This document shows positions 23,573-30,856 of a stretch of DNA of 33,800 nucleotides, one piece after another. The notes under the pieces are model-generated. The model saw only the letters and a list, made by a program, of their open reading frames with translations, searched no databases and had not been told where the DNA came from. The DNA is from a virus. Both the position numbers and the translations under genes were made by a program. Numbering within the stretch: position 1 is the stretch's first letter; every line of letters starts with the position of its first letter. The stretch covers positions 1-33,800 of the IMG/VR virus record IMGVR_UViG_3300042860_003466; one strand, 5' to 3'.

Positions 23573-24147
23573 CAGACGATCGGCAGGGTGACTTGTTCTT
23601 GTTGGCCTTGATATTTACCACAGCGGTCTTGGTAGGTGGTGTCGCAGGGCTCACCCTCGAGGAATAGCAGCTGGCAGACGCCTTCATTCGCGTAGATGCG
23701 GCAGTCGGCACCGCTGGAGTTGCTGAATTCCAGGGTCAGGTGGCCACTCCAGCCAGCCTCAGCGGGGGTCACATTCACGATGATGCCCATGCGGGCGTAG
23801 GTGGATTTGCCAACGCAGATCGCCGTGACATTGCCTGGCATCTGCAGGCGTTCCAGGGCCACGCCCAGGCCATAACTGTGGGCGGGCAGCACAAACCACA
23901 TGCCTTCTGTGTCGGCGTGCAGCTTGACCTGCTCAAGATTCTGTGGATTGAACCGCTTGGGGTCCATCACGGTGCCAGGCACGTGGCGGAAGATCTTGAA
24001 ATCTTTGGGCGACAGGCGCAGGTCATATCCGTAGCTGCTGCAGCCGTAGCTGAGTGCCGGGATGACTCCGATGTGCCGCTCTAGCTGCGGGACCAGCGGG
24101 GTAATCAGGCCGGGCGTGCTGCGGATCCAGGCGTCGTTTTTGAGCAT
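23572..24147 (-). CDS. dcd: dCTP deaminase
   Basis: A 191-residue member of the Dcd/dUTPase fold. Visible motifs are GCSSYGYDLRL (strand lining the active site), GKSTYARMGI, and NVTPAEAGWSGHLTLEFSN with the catalytic Glu of the TPAEAGW stretch. It converts dCTP to dUTP, feeding dTTP synthesis. In a phage predicted to remake its nucleotide pool this supplies thymidine precursors. The length matches bacterial Dcd. It is the first gene of the leftward replication block and diverges from the early operon across 91 bases. Confidence 0.9.
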   Translation of the reverse strand: MLKNDAWIRSTPGLITPLVPQLERHIGVIPALSYGCSSYGYDLRLSPKDFKIFRHVPGTVMDPKRFNPQNLEQVKLHADTEGMWFVLPAHSYGLGVALERLQMPGNVTAICVGKSTYARMGIIVNVTPAEAGWSGHLTLEFSNSSGADCRIYANEGVCQLLFLEGEPCDTTYQDRCGKYQGQQEQVTLPIV

Positions 24148-24167
24148 GAAGTGAATGCGACCGTTTT

Positions 24168-24173
24168 ATCATA
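24168..24173 (-). promoter_or_regulatory. Candidate -10 element for dcd operon
   Basis: Minus strand TATGAT, 21 bases before the dcd ATG; the -35 at 17 bp spacing (GCGTCA) is poor. The transcript would have a leader of only about 13 bases with no ribosome site. A phage sigma factor could account for the poor -35. Confidence 0.35.
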
Positions 24174-24189
24174 ACAGATCTTGCAATAC

Positions 24190-24218
24190 TTGACGCATCT
24201 GATCGATCGTGATTTACT
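24190..24218 (+). promoter_or_regulatory. Promoter for the rightward early operon
   Basis: TTGACG (24190-24195), 17-bp spacer, TTTACT (24213-24218), followed by the ATG at 24239. It matches a sigma-70 promoter at five of six and four of six positions, so host RNA polymerase could use it at once after entry. It lies in the divergent gap with dcd. Confidence 0.45.
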
Positions 24219-24238
24219 ACATCAGTCCGCTTTTTCAC

Positions 24239-25051
24239 ATGGACATCATCGACTACCACGCCCACAGCGGCGTATCCAAATCCAAACTCGACTCGATCGC
24301 CAAATCACCACTCCACTACTGGAGCCGGTGGTGCGATCCCAACAAACTCGAGCCTGCACCGACACCTGCAATGGAGCGTGGCACCGCCGTGCATATGGCT
24401 GTGCTCGAACCCGAAAAGTTCGCTGCGACGTATGCCCAGGCGCCGGATGTCAGCCGCACCACCAAAGCAGGCAAGCTCGAATGGGAGCTAGCTGCAGCGG
24501 ATGGCAAGAAGCTCCTAAAAAAGGATGACTGGGACACCGTGCAGTACATGCTGCGCTCTGTGATCGAACATCCAATGGCACACAAGATCTTGGCCGCCCC
24601 AGGCCGTGCAGAGGAATCATTCTTTGCCAAGTGCCCCAACACCGGCCTCGAGCTCAAGTGCCGCCCTGATTGGCTGACAGACTCCGGTTGGCTGGTCGAT
24701 CTGAAGACCACACAGGATGCCTCGCTCAAGGGCTTCCAGAAGGCGGTTGCCACTTACCGCTACCACGTGCAGGCGGCGCACTATCTGAATGTGTTCAAGC
24801 TCGCCACTGGTACGCAGCCCCGCGGTTTCATCTTCATCGCGGTGGAAAGCACCGACCCTTGGGCGGTTCAAGTCTTCGAAGCATCACCGCTGCTGATCGA
24901 AGCAGGTGCCCTCGAAGTCAACCGCAATCTGCAGGCGCTCGCGCATGCAGCATCAACCTACCCACTCGGATTGCCATGGCCAGGATACAGTCAGCACGTA
25001 ACAACGCTGGACCCGCCGACGTGGATGAGCCCACGCCTGCCGGAAATGTGA
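24239..25051 (+). CDS. PD-(D/E)XK exonuclease, RecE/YqaJ-like
   Basis: About 270 residues from the ATG at 24239 (a GTG at 24209 would add ten). The nuclease core is visible: SKSKLDSIAKSPLHYW, ERGTAVHMAVLEP, CRPDWLTD and LVDLKTTQDAS, i.e. the G.A.H, D and DLKT(T) motifs of RecE/PDDEXK_1-type DNA exonucleases. It would resect double-stranded DNA 5' ends for annealing. Its stop overlaps the start of the ERF annealing protein gene, the usual partner. Confidence 0.88.
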   Translation: MDIIDYHAHSGVSKSKLDSIAKSPLHYWSRWCDPNKLEPAPTPAMERGTAVHMAVLEPEKFAATYAQAPDVSRTTKAGKLEWELAAADGKKLLKKDDWDTVQYMLRSVIEHPMAHKILAAPGRAEESFFAKCPNTGLELKCRPDWLTDSGWLVDLKTTQDASLKGFQKAVATYRYHVQAAHYLNVFKLATGTQPRGFIFIAVESTDPWAVQVFEASPLLIEAGALEVNRNLQALAHAASTYPLGLPWPGYSQHVTTLDPPTWMSPRLPEM

Positions 25052-25470
25052 TGGAGAACCTTGCACAGGCGCTGGCCGCTTTCCAAGCCACACATCACAG
25101 CGCCAGCCGGTCAGGCCGCGGCAATTATGGGCAATACGTCACCTTGGCAGATGCCCTGCAAGCCGTCCAGCCTGCCACAGCATTTGGTCTGGCGCATGCC
25201 CAGACTATGCACTACCTAGGCGAGGGGCTGATGTCGATCCGCACCACGCTGATGCATGTCTGCGGCGAGAGCATTGAATCTGACCTGCCAATCCCGGTCA
25301 GATTCGAAGGTGGGCGCGGCAATGCCATGCAGCAGCTTGGCTCAGCGCTCACCTATGCCCGCCGTTATGGTCTCTTGTCGATCTACGGATTGGCTGGAGA
25401 TGATGATGATGATGCTGAATCAACCTTTGTTAAAAAACAGACTGATCATGATGCAAAAGATTTCTTCTGA
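25051..25470 (+). CDS. erf: ERF-family ssDNA annealing protein
   Basis: A 139-residue protein starting MENLAQALAAFQATHHSASR from an ATG overlapping the exonuclease stop; longer starts exist but lie inside the exonuclease. The ERF signature is clear: GNYGQYVTLADALQAVQPA, then GSALTYARRYGLLSIYGLAG followed by an acidic DDDDD run. It anneals complementary single strands in phage recombination and genome circularisation. Shorter than the typical 200 residues, lacking an N-terminal part. Works with the exonuclease. Confidence 0.88.
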   Translation: MENLAQALAAFQATHHSASRSGRGNYGQYVTLADALQAVQPATAFGLAHAQTMHYLGEGLMSIRTTLMHVCGESIESDLPIPVRFEGGRGNAMQQLGSALTYARRYGLLSIYGLAGDDDDDAESTFVKKQTDHDAKDFF

Positions 25471-25538
25471 TGCTTTAATGGGTCTGCCTGCTCAAGATGC
25501 ATCAGCATCTGTCTTAATCATTCAGGAACAGACTCACC

Positions 25539-25766
25539 ATGTCGCCCGATCTTGACCGGAGCAATCTTCTGACCCCCAGCGAGCTTGTCAAACGTTGGGA
25601 ACAGTCCTTGTACCCCGTCTCGAATGTCACTCTTAGCAGGTGGCGCCGAGATGAGAAAGGTCCAAATTTTATCAAGATCGGCGCAGCCGGTCGCGTGTTC
25701 TACCTCCTCGATTCCGTGAAGGAATTCGAAGCCACCCACAACATTGGAGTTACCATCCGTGCCTAA
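25539..25766 (+). CDS. Small HTH protein, excisionase-like
   Basis: A 75-residue protein starting MSPDLDRSNLLTPSELVKRW. The LTPSELVKRWEQ and VTLSRWRRDEKGPNFIKIGAAGRVFY segments resemble MerR/AlpA/Xis-type winged helices of 60-80 residues. With an integrase on the same genome it may be the excisionase; it could equally be an early regulator. The 68-base gap before it holds an AGGA ribosome site about 12 bases before the ATG. Confidence 0.7.
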   Translation: MSPDLDRSNLLTPSELVKRWEQSLYPVSNVTLSRWRRDEKGPNFIKIGAAGRVFYLLDSVKEFEATHNIGVTIRA

Positions 25767-26055
25767 TCCCGCCATCAATGCCTCGCTGTTCAAAAACGAG
25801 CGCAAGGAGCAAGACAACCAACCGGATTTCACCGGTCCTGGCACCGTCACTCCCGAGAATCTCAAGGCCATCTACGAGGCCGCCGTCTCCGACAAAGCGG
25901 TGTTCGATGACAACGGCGCTATCAAAGTGCGTGTTGCCGGTTGGCGCAAAGAGTCTGCCAAAGGCACCACCTACATCTCGTTGTCGATCCAGCTTGAGCA
26001 GCCGCGGCCAGATGCCAAGCCTGCCGCCAAGGCCAGCAGCGGAGACTTGTTCTGA
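25759..26055 (+). CDS. DUF736-like small protein
   Basis: A 98-residue protein. The start is a GTG at 25759, preceded by GGAG nine bases upstream; it overlaps the previous stop by eight bases. The ASLFKNERKEQDNQPDFTGPG opening matches the LFKN-KKE-xNxPDxTG pattern of DUF736-like proteins, and the centre IKVRVAGWRKES follows the family pattern too. Function unknown; a single-stranded-DNA- or replication-associated role has been suspected for relatives. The Pro/Ala-rich C-terminus ends in an acidic GDLF, like single-strand-binding tails. Confidence 0.65.
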   Translation: MPNPAINASLFKNERKEQDNQPDFTGPGTVTPENLKAIYEAAVSDKAVFDDNGAIKVRVAGWRKESAKGTTYISLSIQLEQPRPDAKPAAKASSGDLF

Positions 26056-26282
26056 TGGCCTTTTACGAAGCAGATGAGCTGCGCCGTATTGCCGATCTGA
26101 TCGACCGGTTCCCAAAGTTCATCCGGCGCGATAAGGGCAAAGTGTCTGTGCACGAAGCCATTAGCGGCATCCTCAATCGGCACCACATTTACAACGCGGC
26201 GCTCGAGATCGAGCTTGAACAGCTCACTGAGGACTACCGCCAGACCATCGCCAATTACTACGAACGCCAATTCGGAGCATGA
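26055..26282 (+). CDS. Hypothetical protein just upstream of purZ
   Basis: A 75-residue helical protein starting MAFYEADELRRIADLIDRFP. It overlaps the previous stop (TGATG) and ends with an ATGA overlap with purZ, so it is tightly coupled to purZ translation. The ELEQLTEDYRQTIANYYER end is a charged helix. No family recognised. Its position makes it a candidate Z-pathway accessory. Confidence 0.65.
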   Translation: MAFYEADELRRIADLIDRFPKFIRRDKGKVSVHEAISGILNRHHIYNAALEIELEQLTEDYRQTIANYYERQFGA

Positions 26283-27370
26283 GATCCGTCGAAGTCATCA
26301 TGGATGGCCAGTACGGATCGACCGGCAAGGGCCTCTTTGCCGGTTATCTGGCATCCAAGCACAATCCCGAAGTTCTGGCCTGCGCGCTTTCGCCCAACGC
26401 TGGACACACCCTGATCCTCGAAGACGGCACCAAACTGGTGCACCGGATGTTGCCCCTTGGCATAGTGTCAGACAGCCTGCACACAATCGTGCTCGGCCCT
26501 GGCAGCCTGATCGATCTCGATGCCCTCTGGGAAGAGATCCAGAATGCTGAGATGCTTGGCCTGCTGTCTGAATCTGTGCGCATCTGCGTGCACCAGAACG
26601 CAGCAGTGGTGACAAATCATCACCGCGATGCAGAGTCAGATGGTGGCACTGCGCCAGGCTCTACCCGCAAAGGGGTCGGCGCGGCTCAGATAGAGCGGAT
26701 TCGCCGCAAACCCGATGAAAACAACATCATCGGGCTGATGCAGCCGGTGCACCCGGTCTTTGACCGCATCTCACTGGCGAGCACCCATGAGTTGCAGCGC
26801 ATCTACCTGGAGGCCAACCGCATCCAGGTGGAAGGGTGCCAAGGCTACAGCCTGAGCATCTATCACGGTCAGTATCCGTATGTCACTTGCCGCGATGTGT
26901 CCACCTACAGCCTGCTCGCAGACTGTGGCATGCCGTACATGCGCTGGTCTGCAGTGACTGTCTATGGCGTATTCCGCACGTACCCCATTCGCGTGGCCAA
27001 CCGACCCACTTCTGGCGAGTGGAGCGGCCCGACATACCCAGACTCGCAGGAAACCACCTTCGAGGCGATCGGACAGGCCCAGGAGCTCACCACGGTGACT
27101 CAGCTCCCACGGCGCATCTTCACATTCAGCCACCAACAGGCAATCGAATCCTGTGTGCAGAACAAGGTCGATTTCATCTTCTTGAACTTCGCACAGTATT
27201 GCACCAGTTGGAAGGATCTGCGCGATCTGTGGCTCAGGCTCAATGAATGCTCGATGGTCTCGTACCTCGGCTTCGGTCCCAAAATCGACGACATCGTGCG
27301 CGTCGGCTCACCCAACATCACAGAAGAACATGTCCGAGAAATCTACGAGCGTGCACGAGCTGCAGGCTGA
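26279..27370 (+). CDS. purZ: PurZ, 2-aminoadenine pathway adenylosuccinate synthetase paralogue
   Basis: A 363-residue PurA homologue. The P-loop reads GQYGSTGKG at residues 10-18; PurA has GQWGDEGKG, so the catalytic Asp is Ser14, the known mark of phage PurZ. Conserved: PNAGHT (His43), GSTRKGVGAAQ (128-137), VEGCQGYSL, YHGQYPYVT and GFGPKIDD. PurZ joins dGMP and aspartate to make ADGMP using ATP or dATP, the step committing to dZTP; host enzymes finish it. It lies in an operon with mazZ and datZ. Shorter than PurA (about 430) as PurZ proteins are. Confidence 0.93.
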   Translation: MRSVEVIMDGQYGSTGKGLFAGYLASKHNPEVLACALSPNAGHTLILEDGTKLVHRMLPLGIVSDSLHTIVLGPGSLIDLDALWEEIQNAEMLGLLSESVRICVHQNAAVVTNHHRDAESDGGTAPGSTRKGVGAAQIERIRRKPDENNIIGLMQPVHPVFDRISLASTHELQRIYLEANRIQVEGCQGYSLSIYHGQYPYVTCRDVSTYSLLADCGMPYMRWSAVTVYGVFRTYPIRVANRPTSGEWSGPTYPDSQETTFEAIGQAQELTTVTQLPRRIFTFSHQQAIESCVQNKVDFIFLNFAQYCTSWKDLRDLWLRLNECSMVSYLGFGPKIDDIVRVGSPNITEEHVREIYERARAAG

Positions 27371-27635
27371 CATCGCCGAATGGGCAGACAAGCTCAATCC
27401 GCACCGCACCGCACTCAGCATCATTGCCAAGATGCTCGAGGAGCTGGGCGAGCTCATCGCCTCAGACAGGCAGGATGACCCGCTAGAACTGGCCGATGTG
27501 CTAATTCTGGCGCTGGACCTGGCACACATCAAGGGGATCGACCTGACTGATGCCGTTCAGCGCAAAATGCGAGTCAACCGCAACCGCGTGTGGCGCATCG
27601 CAGACAATGGAGCCATGAAGCATGTCTCAGCTTGA
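27330..27635 (+). CDS. mazZ: MazZ, MazG-type (d)GTP pyrophosphohydrolase
   Basis: A 101-residue protein starting MSEKSTSVHELQADIAEW from the ATG at 27330, inside the end of purZ. The MazG EXXE...EXXD metal site is complete: EELGE (Glu38, Glu41) and ELAD (Glu53, Asp56). In phage S-2L MazZ turns dGTP and GTP into dGMP/GMP, giving PurZ its substrate. The longer upstream frame to 27243 lies within purZ coding and is unlikely. A 14-base overlap leads into datZ. Confidence 0.87.
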   Translation: MSEKSTSVHELQADIAEWADKLNPHRTALSIIAKMLEELGELIASDRQDDPLELADVLILALDLAHIKGIDLTDAVQRKMRVNRNRVWRIADNGAMKHVSA

Positions 27636-28152
27636 GCTGCGAACCACCGCAGAGTTTCTGCGCGCCAGTCACATCACCCGGTGGGGAATCGTCCAGACTG
27701 CGGTTCCGCAAAACATCGCGGAGCACATGTACCGCGTGTGGCTGCTTGTGCGTGCCTGGGGTCCGATCGTCGGTCTCACCGCCGATGAGCAGTTTTTGGC
27801 CGAGCAACTTGCCTTGATGCACGATCTGCCAGAGATCCGCACCGGCGATGCACCGACGCCACACAAGACTACAGAGCTTAAAGCACATCTAGCGCGAGTT
27901 GAGCAGGAGATTTATCCTGAGCTTCGTGCGTTGGAGGAGCAGGCACCTGCAAAGGTGCACGCTCTGGTCAAGCACTGTGACACCGCCGAAGCGGTGCTCT
28001 TTCTCGAAGTGAATGGGCTAGGCAAGCACGCGGCAGATGTAAAAGCACTGCTGCGCCAGCAAATGCTGGATCGATTGGCCATGTCGCCATTCGATCCTGC
28101 AATCCAAGTCGCACTCATCAACGCGTTCCATTCCACATTGCACAGCACATGA
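27622..28152 (+). CDS. datZ: DatZ, HD-domain dATP triphosphohydrolase
   Basis: A 176-residue HD-domain protein. The metal site is intact: His35 (IAEHMYR), His67-Asp68 (LMHDLPE) and Asp120 (KHCDTAE); the TRW motif (residues 19-21) and the EIRTGDAPTP stretch also fit the family. In S-2L DatZ removes dATP, leaving dZTP to pair with T. Length and residue spacing match that enzyme closely. It overlaps mazZ, completing the purZ-mazZ-datZ set. A generic YfbR-type 5'-nucleotidase is the main alternative, but neighbourhood makes DatZ far more likely. Confidence 0.88.
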   Translation: MSQLELRTTAEFLRASHITRWGIVQTAVPQNIAEHMYRVWLLVRAWGPIVGLTADEQFLAEQLALMHDLPEIRTGDAPTPHKTTELKAHLARVEQEIYPELRALEEQAPAKVHALVKHCDTAEAVLFLEVNGLGKHAADVKALLRQQMLDRLAMSPFDPAIQVALINAFHSTLHST

Positions 28153-28400
28153 CCGAGCTTCAGCACAAAGAGATCCTCGAGCTCAAGCAGCGAGGCTACT
28201 CCAACCTCTACATCTCGGCCTGCGTCGACGGTGTGAGCTATCGAGAGATCGAAAACATGCTCGGTCCCATGCCTCACCCCGAAGACCGGATGCCGCCCAA
28301 GCTGCGCGAGTGGTGGATGCAACAGCCCTGGGTGTGGCGCCCTGACAACAAAGAGCCCATCGAAGCACCCTGGGAGCGCGTCAGCCGTGAATGGTTCTGA
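28149..28400 (+). CDS. Hypothetical protein in the Z operon
   Basis: An 83-residue protein starting MTELQHKEILELKQRGYSNL, with an ATGA overlap to datZ. The first part (KEILELKQRGYSNLYISACVDGVSYREIEN) looks like a helix-turn-helix recognising repeated DNA, as in small resolvase- or homeodomain-type HTHs; the end is Trp- and Pro-rich (LREWWMQQPWVW). Could be a transcription regulator. No family certain. Confidence 0.6.
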   Translation: MTELQHKEILELKQRGYSNLYISACVDGVSYREIENMLGPMPHPEDRMPPKLREWWMQQPWVWRPDNKEPIEAPWERVSREWF

Positions 28401-28716
28401 ATTCAAGCTGCTGCTGACCCAAACAGCTGAGCATCTGTGGGCGCTGACCGAGAGCAAGGGTGCAGAATATGCACACGATGCCGATCAGCTCGCCAATTTC
28501 AAACGACTGGGTGGTCAGTTGCGTTTGCAGCCCACCACGGTGCTGCTGGTGTACATGCAAAAGCACCTCGATGCCATTGCTGAGTATGTCAGCGCTATCC
28601 AGGATGAGCGCATGCCGGTGCTGTCTGAGTCTATCGACGGACGCATCGATGACGCGATCCTCTATCTGATTCTCCTCAAAGCACTTATCGCAGATCTCTC
28701 ACTGCCAAACGCATGA
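28387..28716 (+). CDS. DUF1599-like nucleotide-modification-associated protein
   Basis: A 109-residue protein from a GTG at 28387 overlapping the previous gene by 14 bases. The pattern KGAEYAHDADQLANFKR, then YMQKHLDAIAEYV and GRIDDAILYLILLKALI, resembles the DUF1599 family, which databases call nucleotide-modification-associated domain 1 because it clusters with modified-base genes in phages. Its place three genes after purZ, in the same operon, fits. Biochemical role unknown. Confidence 0.65.
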   Translation: MNGSEFKLLLTQTAEHLWALTESKGAEYAHDADQLANFKRLGGQLRLQPTTVLLVYMQKHLDAIAEYVSAIQDERMPVLSESIDGRIDDAILYLILLKALIADLSLPNA

Positions 28717-28922
28717 CCCGCACACGCACCCGTTTTTTGATCACCGTTGGTGATTTGTATCTGGCTGACCCTGCGCCGGACGACAGCGGCATCAGGCTGA
28801 CAAGCAATGAGCTTGCCGCTTTAAAATTTGTGACATTCGAACGCGCATGTCATGTCGCCAAAGTGGCAGCTGCGCGCACCGAATTTGAGCCACGCGTTCT
28901 CAGCTGCGAATTCGACTACTGA
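28713..28922 (+). CDS. Hypothetical small protein
   Basis: A 69-residue protein starting MTRTRTRFLITVGDLYLADP, with coupled overlaps to both neighbours (ATGA and TGATG). It appears alpha/beta with FERACHVAKVAAARTEF near the end. Similar short proteins occur next to sigma or regulatory genes in cyanophages. No family recognised. Confidence 0.55.
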   Translation: MTRTRTRFLITVGDLYLADPAPDDSGIRLTSNELAALKFVTFERACHVAKVAAARTEFEPRVLSCEFDY

Positions 28923-29791
28923 TGTCTACCGCATTTGACGACTTCCTCGAGAATATCGGCAAGTATCCGTTGCTCACCCCAACGGAAGAGATTGAGCTTG
29001 CCAGGCTAATTCAAGCTTGGTTGCCGTTGCGCAAGCGGACCAAACTGAGCAGATCTGAACGGCGCACTGCGACGATCGGGCGCCGTGCATATGACAAATT
29101 CTTTTGTGCCAATCTGCGGCTGGTGGTCTTCGCTGCCAAGCGCTACATGATCAAATCAAAGTCGATGACCATCGATGATCTGGTGCAAGAGGGTTGCATG
29201 GGCCTCGCACGCAGCATCGAGAAGTTCGACCCTGAAAGAGGCTATAAATTCAGCACTTATGCCTACTGGTGGATCAGACAGTCTATTGCCAGGGGGCTCG
29301 AGGCATATGACCGCATGATCAAGCTGCCTGTGGTTGGTGTCCAGACGCTGGGCAAGCTGCGCAAATTCACCTTGGAGTTCTATCGAGACAATGGCAGATA
29401 CCCGAGCAAATCTGAATGCATCGAGCACTGCGATGTGTCCATTCATTTATTCAATGCATACATCGCGCATGCAGATGGTTGCTCTTCGCTTAATGCCAAA
29501 TGCAACAGCGAAAATCATGCAAGTGAGCTTATAGATTTGGTCATCGATGACGATCGCTCGTTAGGGGAATCCATCGAGCGCAGCATGATGCACGAGCATC
29601 TGCAGCGTTGGATGCTATCTCTGAGCCACGAAGAAAGAGACCTGCTTACCAAACATTACGGCTTGGATAATTCATCACCGATGTCACTGCAGGATATCGG
29701 CACCGGGATGTATTTGAGCCGTGAAGCAATCAGGCATAAAGAAAATGTGATCATTAATAAGCTGCGCATTAAGGCCAGAGCCTATCAGTAA
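28922..29791 (+). CDS. Full-length sigma-70-type factor
   Basis: A 289-residue sigma factor: region 1.2 (YPLLTPTEEIELARLI), region 2 (NLRLVVFAAKRYM, DLVQEGCMGLARSIEKFD, GYKFSTYAYWWIRQSIARGLE), region 3 (LRKFTLEFYRDNGRYPSK) and region 4 (LSHEERDLLTKHYGLDN, then an HTH around LQDIGTGMYLSREAIRHKE). The residue at E. coli T440, which helps read position -12, is Ala here. It is the last gene of the early operon, so it is well placed to switch RNA polymerase to middle or late promoters. Its stop overlaps the endolysin gene tail to tail. Confidence 0.9.
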   Translation: MSTAFDDFLENIGKYPLLTPTEEIELARLIQAWLPLRKRTKLSRSERRTATIGRRAYDKFFCANLRLVVFAAKRYMIKSKSMTIDDLVQEGCMGLARSIEKFDPERGYKFSTYAYWWIRQSIARGLEAYDRMIKLPVVGVQTLGKLRKFTLEFYRDNGRYPSKSECIEHCDVSIHLFNAYIAHADGCSSLNAKCNSENHASELIDLVIDDDRSLGESIERSMMHEHLQRWMLSLSHEERDLLTKHYGLDNSSPMSLQDIGTGMYLSREAIRHKENVIINKLRIKARAYQ

Positions 29792-30855
29792 TCCCAGCGC
29801 ACGCGTGGTTTACCAGCACGCATGCCCAGGTGCACAAAGCCCTTTTTAGCCCCATACCCCAGGCTGAAGGGCCAGTGCTTGTCGCACCAGTCTTGAACTG
29901 CATAGATATCGGCACCTTGGATATACCAATCCACAGCGCCCACATCGGGTGCGTTGTACAGATGTTCTGAGTTACTAGCGCCGCCGACAGACTTGTTGAT
30001 CGCTGGCGGCCTGTAACCGGATGTGATGATCACCGGTTTGCCACCGAATTCAGTGCGTGCGCGTTCTATGAATTCGGCCAGTCTTTGAGTTGTGTGGCAC
30101 TGGTATTGATGATCGAACCTTCTGGCCTCTTGCTCCAGGGCGAATTCGCCATAGGTGACGTGCGGCGTGATTTTCAAAGCGAAACTGGAATTGGGCATGA
30201 ACACCTGCTGCTGCATCGGGGTGCCAGCCCAGACGCGTCCTTCTGCTTCACGACGGCGCCGGAGACCGGCTTCGACATTGGTGCCGGGGTTGCGGTACAG
30301 GAGCATGGCCGCAGGCACCTCCGACCAGCTCCGACCGGCCAGACGCTTCGAGATGGTCTCAAACCCTGCCGAGCCGTAGAAGCCCGATCCCAGGTTGTAG
30401 GCAAAGCTGATCAGTGCGCATTTTTGGCCATCATTCATTTCGCGCCAGTGGGGCACAGTCGATGCAAGTTTTTCAGCGATCCGATCAACCTCGAGCCGCA
30501 ACAGCATGTCGGCCTCGATGACGTTGATTTTGTCACCACGCTTCACCGGCACGCCACCGCTATAGCGGGTGGTGCCATAGCCAATCGTCCACGGATCGCC
30601 ACCGCTGAGCGGATCTGGATAGGCAGTTAAATGGCAGCCTTCAAAATCCTTAATCAGCTTGATTGCCTCAGACAAATCGGTCTGCTTGCCATTTTGGCTC
30701 CAGGCTTCAAACCAAGGCCGATCGCGCCGCATTGCAGCTTTGTAGCCGTTTGCGGCAAGATCTTGCTCGAGCAGGCTGATCGCCGCGGTTTGATGTGGCA
30801 ATCCTTTGTAGTATCTAAACAGCGTTTGCAGCGTGATCGCGGCTGCGTTGCCCAT
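29785..30855 (-). CDS. Bifunctional endolysin: lysozyme plus M15 peptidase
   Basis: A 356-residue lysis enzyme. After about 60 residues of unknown role, a T4/P22-type lysozyme domain has catalytic Glu72 (DFEG), Asp81 (YPDP) and Thr90 (PWTIGYGTT). The C-terminal third is an M15 D-Ala-D-Ala peptidase-like domain: TSGYRPPAINKSVGG, His298 (SEHL), Asp309 (VGAVDW) and His342 (FVHLGMR) as zinc ligands. It would cut both glycan and peptide bonds of the cell wall. Tandem small membrane proteins lie just upstream. Both active sites look intact. Confidence 0.92.
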   Translation of the reverse strand: MGNAAAITLQTLFRYYKGLPHQTAAISLLEQDLAANGYKAAMRRDRPWFEAWSQNGKQTDLSEAIKLIKDFEGCHLTAYPDPLSGGDPWTIGYGTTRYSGGVPVKRGDKINVIEADMLLRLEVDRIAEKLASTVPHWREMNDGQKCALISFAYNLGSGFYGSAGFETISKRLAGRSWSEVPAAMLLYRNPGTNVEAGLRRRREAEGRVWAGTPMQQQVFMPNSSFALKITPHVTYGEFALEQEARRFDHQYQCHTTQRLAEFIERARTEFGGKPVIITSGYRPPAINKSVGGASNSEHLYNAPDVGAVDWYIQGADIYAVQDWCDKHWPFSLGYGAKKGFVHLGMRAGKPRVRWDY

Positions 30856-30856
30856 A

